Of a stretch of 64,000 bases of DNA, positions 63,402 through 64,000 are shown in pieces. How positions within the stretch are numbered: position 1 is the first letter of the stretch; every line of letters begins with the position of its first letter. The notes beneath the pieces were generated by a model. That model was not told the origin of the DNA. It worked only from the letters and a program-made list of their open reading frames with translations, and did not search any database. A program made the position numbers and the translations under genes. The stretch is taken from positions 8,196,618 to 8,260,617 of the forward strand of contig NC_085093.1 in NCBI RefSeq assembly GCF_963422355.1, read 5' to 3'. The stretch is from Corticium candelabrum. Taxonomy: Eukaryota > Porifera > Homoscleromorpha > Homosclerophorida > Plakinidae.

Positions 63402-64000
63402 TACGAGATTCTTGTTTTGTCGATCTTGTTGTTCCAACGGTTTTTCGGTTGAACTTTGTGTTCTCATTTGAATTTGCTGACTCCAGCGACGTCTTGCTGT
63501 AGTTATCATTGTGATATCTACATGTCTAAACGTTTGCGTCATGGTTAAATGTTGCTCATGCAATAACAGTGGGAGATGTAAGTCTTGCAGCTGCGTAAAG
63601 AAAGAATTATGTTGTACCAACTGTAATCCTCTGATCCATCAACGTTGTCTCAACTGGAAGTCAAAGCCTGGCTTATGCTCTGACAAAGAACGACCTTTGT
63701 TGTCAACGGGAGGCTCAGCAGATGGCTTATCCGGGATATATAGTGAAGTGAGTGGATTTGATGATTCATCTAGGAGTGATAACGAACAGGAATTTGAGCC
63801 AAATCAAAGCCAAAGTCAAGATGGATCTCTTAGTTCTACTACTTTGTCTTGTGATGCTTGTCCAGGACAGCTGCCACCATATAGAGATCAAGCAACTCCT
63901 TTCTTCACTTGGGGCGAGACAAATGGATTTCAAGTTACGACTGAATTGAATGACATTTACAATGAAGTTGTTTTCTGGAAGAAAAATTTATTCCTGTTGC
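63402..64000 (+). mobile_element. 5' region of a further retrotransposon copy, runs off the window
   Basis: Starts at a (TAC)n border and, unlike the other copies, begins with an untranslated leader (63402-63540) and an N-terminal reading frame. It is probably a full-length member whose RT lies outside the window. Confidence 0.6.
63541..64000 (+). CDS. N-terminal cysteine-rich domain of a (TAC)n-type retrotransposon (partial)
   Basis: ATG at 63541, open to the window end (153 codons). It begins VKCCSCNNSGRCKSCSCVKK, then LCCTNCNPLIHQRC: a dense CxC/CxxC cluster that should bind zinc. A Ser/Gln/acidic linker follows, then PFFTWGETNGFQVTTELND and NEVVFWKKNLFLL. I know similar cysteine-rich starts from uncharacterised invertebrate RT proteins, where they precede the RT; that link here is inference from position in the cluster. 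It would be the nucleic-acid-binding N-terminus that all other copies have lost. Confidence 0.5.
   Translation, partial: MVKCCSCNNSGRCKSCSCVKKELCCTNCNPLIHQRCLNWKSKPGLCSDKERPLLSTGGSADGLSGIYSEVSGFDDSSRSDNEQEFEPNQSQSQDGSLSSTTLSCDACPGQLPPYRDQATPFFTWGETNGFQVTTELNDIYNEVVFWKKNLFLL

Noticed and set aside
53546..63502. Open frames with poly-V, poly-S, poly-Y or poly-L starts
   Set aside because: The homopolymer parts come from (TAC)n target repeats next to retrotransposon ends, not from protein.

Overview
This is a eukaryotic, almost certainly metazoan, genomic window dominated by mobile DNA. It contains spliced host exons with GT-AG borders, LTR and non-LTR retrotransposons, Tc1/mariner-like, Crypton-like and Helitron-like elements, MITEs and long microsatellites. 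There is no operon structure, no rRNA or tRNA that I could recognise, and no CRISPR. Small exons, an apparent intron of about 40 bp, a P2RX7-C-like cysteine domain and this transposon spectrum suggest an early-branching or marine invertebrate (sponge, cnidarian or mollusc-like). The species cannot be named from the sequence.

Left part (1-18.4 kb): a decayed non-LTR reverse transcriptase split by a MITE; a gag remnant split by a pogo-like MITE; a P2RX7-C-like domain next to a 200-N gap; then a plus-strand host gene. Two small exons (4451-4512, 4838-4894) and a terminal exon (16105-16170) are phase compatible across an 11.2 kb intron. That intron holds a 7,854 bp LTR retrotransposon (5139-12992, 5-bp duplication AAGAG), itself interrupted by a Tc1/mariner-group transposon (7692-10706, about DD82E, carrying its own MITE) and by another MITE (11182-11711).

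Middle part (18.5-50.7 kb): about 32 kb built from at least 21 copies of one non-autonomous Helitron-like (HINE/Helentron-type) family. Each full copy has a 5' head starting TTGGCGAGCGA, a (TATATATT)n microsatellite, a core, a subterminal TCGCTCGCCAA inverted to the head, and a 3' hairpin ending in CTAG. One copy (37805-39091) interrupts a sister copy so cleanly that the uninterrupted sequence can be read from other copies, with no target duplication. The left block (21.8-27.7 kb) is in minus orientation with successive copies stacked inside each other's microsatellites. The right block (28.5-50.7 kb) is in plus orientation and head-to-tail. Long copies carry an internal inverted-repeat element with 20-bp iterons; two short copies lack it. 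A PIF1/Helitron-type helicase fragment, a Crypton-type tyrosine recombinase fragment, a second Helitron-like family and (GACA)n-flanked retroelement pieces lie inside the array.

Right part (50.7-64 kb): a degraded LINE, the last exon of a minus-strand host gene (52216-52336), then a cluster of non-LTR retrotransposons with an R2-like domain order: RT, a CxCx7Hx3C zinc motif, and a PD-(D/E)XK-like endonuclease. Every copy ends in (TAC)n tracts on both sides. There are two main families, seven sizeable copies and several 30-50 bp stranded 3' tails. One copy carries a 697 bp TTAA-flanked MITE, and a sister copy 1.4 kb away preserves the empty site. The cluster looks like a self-renewing microsatellite landing pad.
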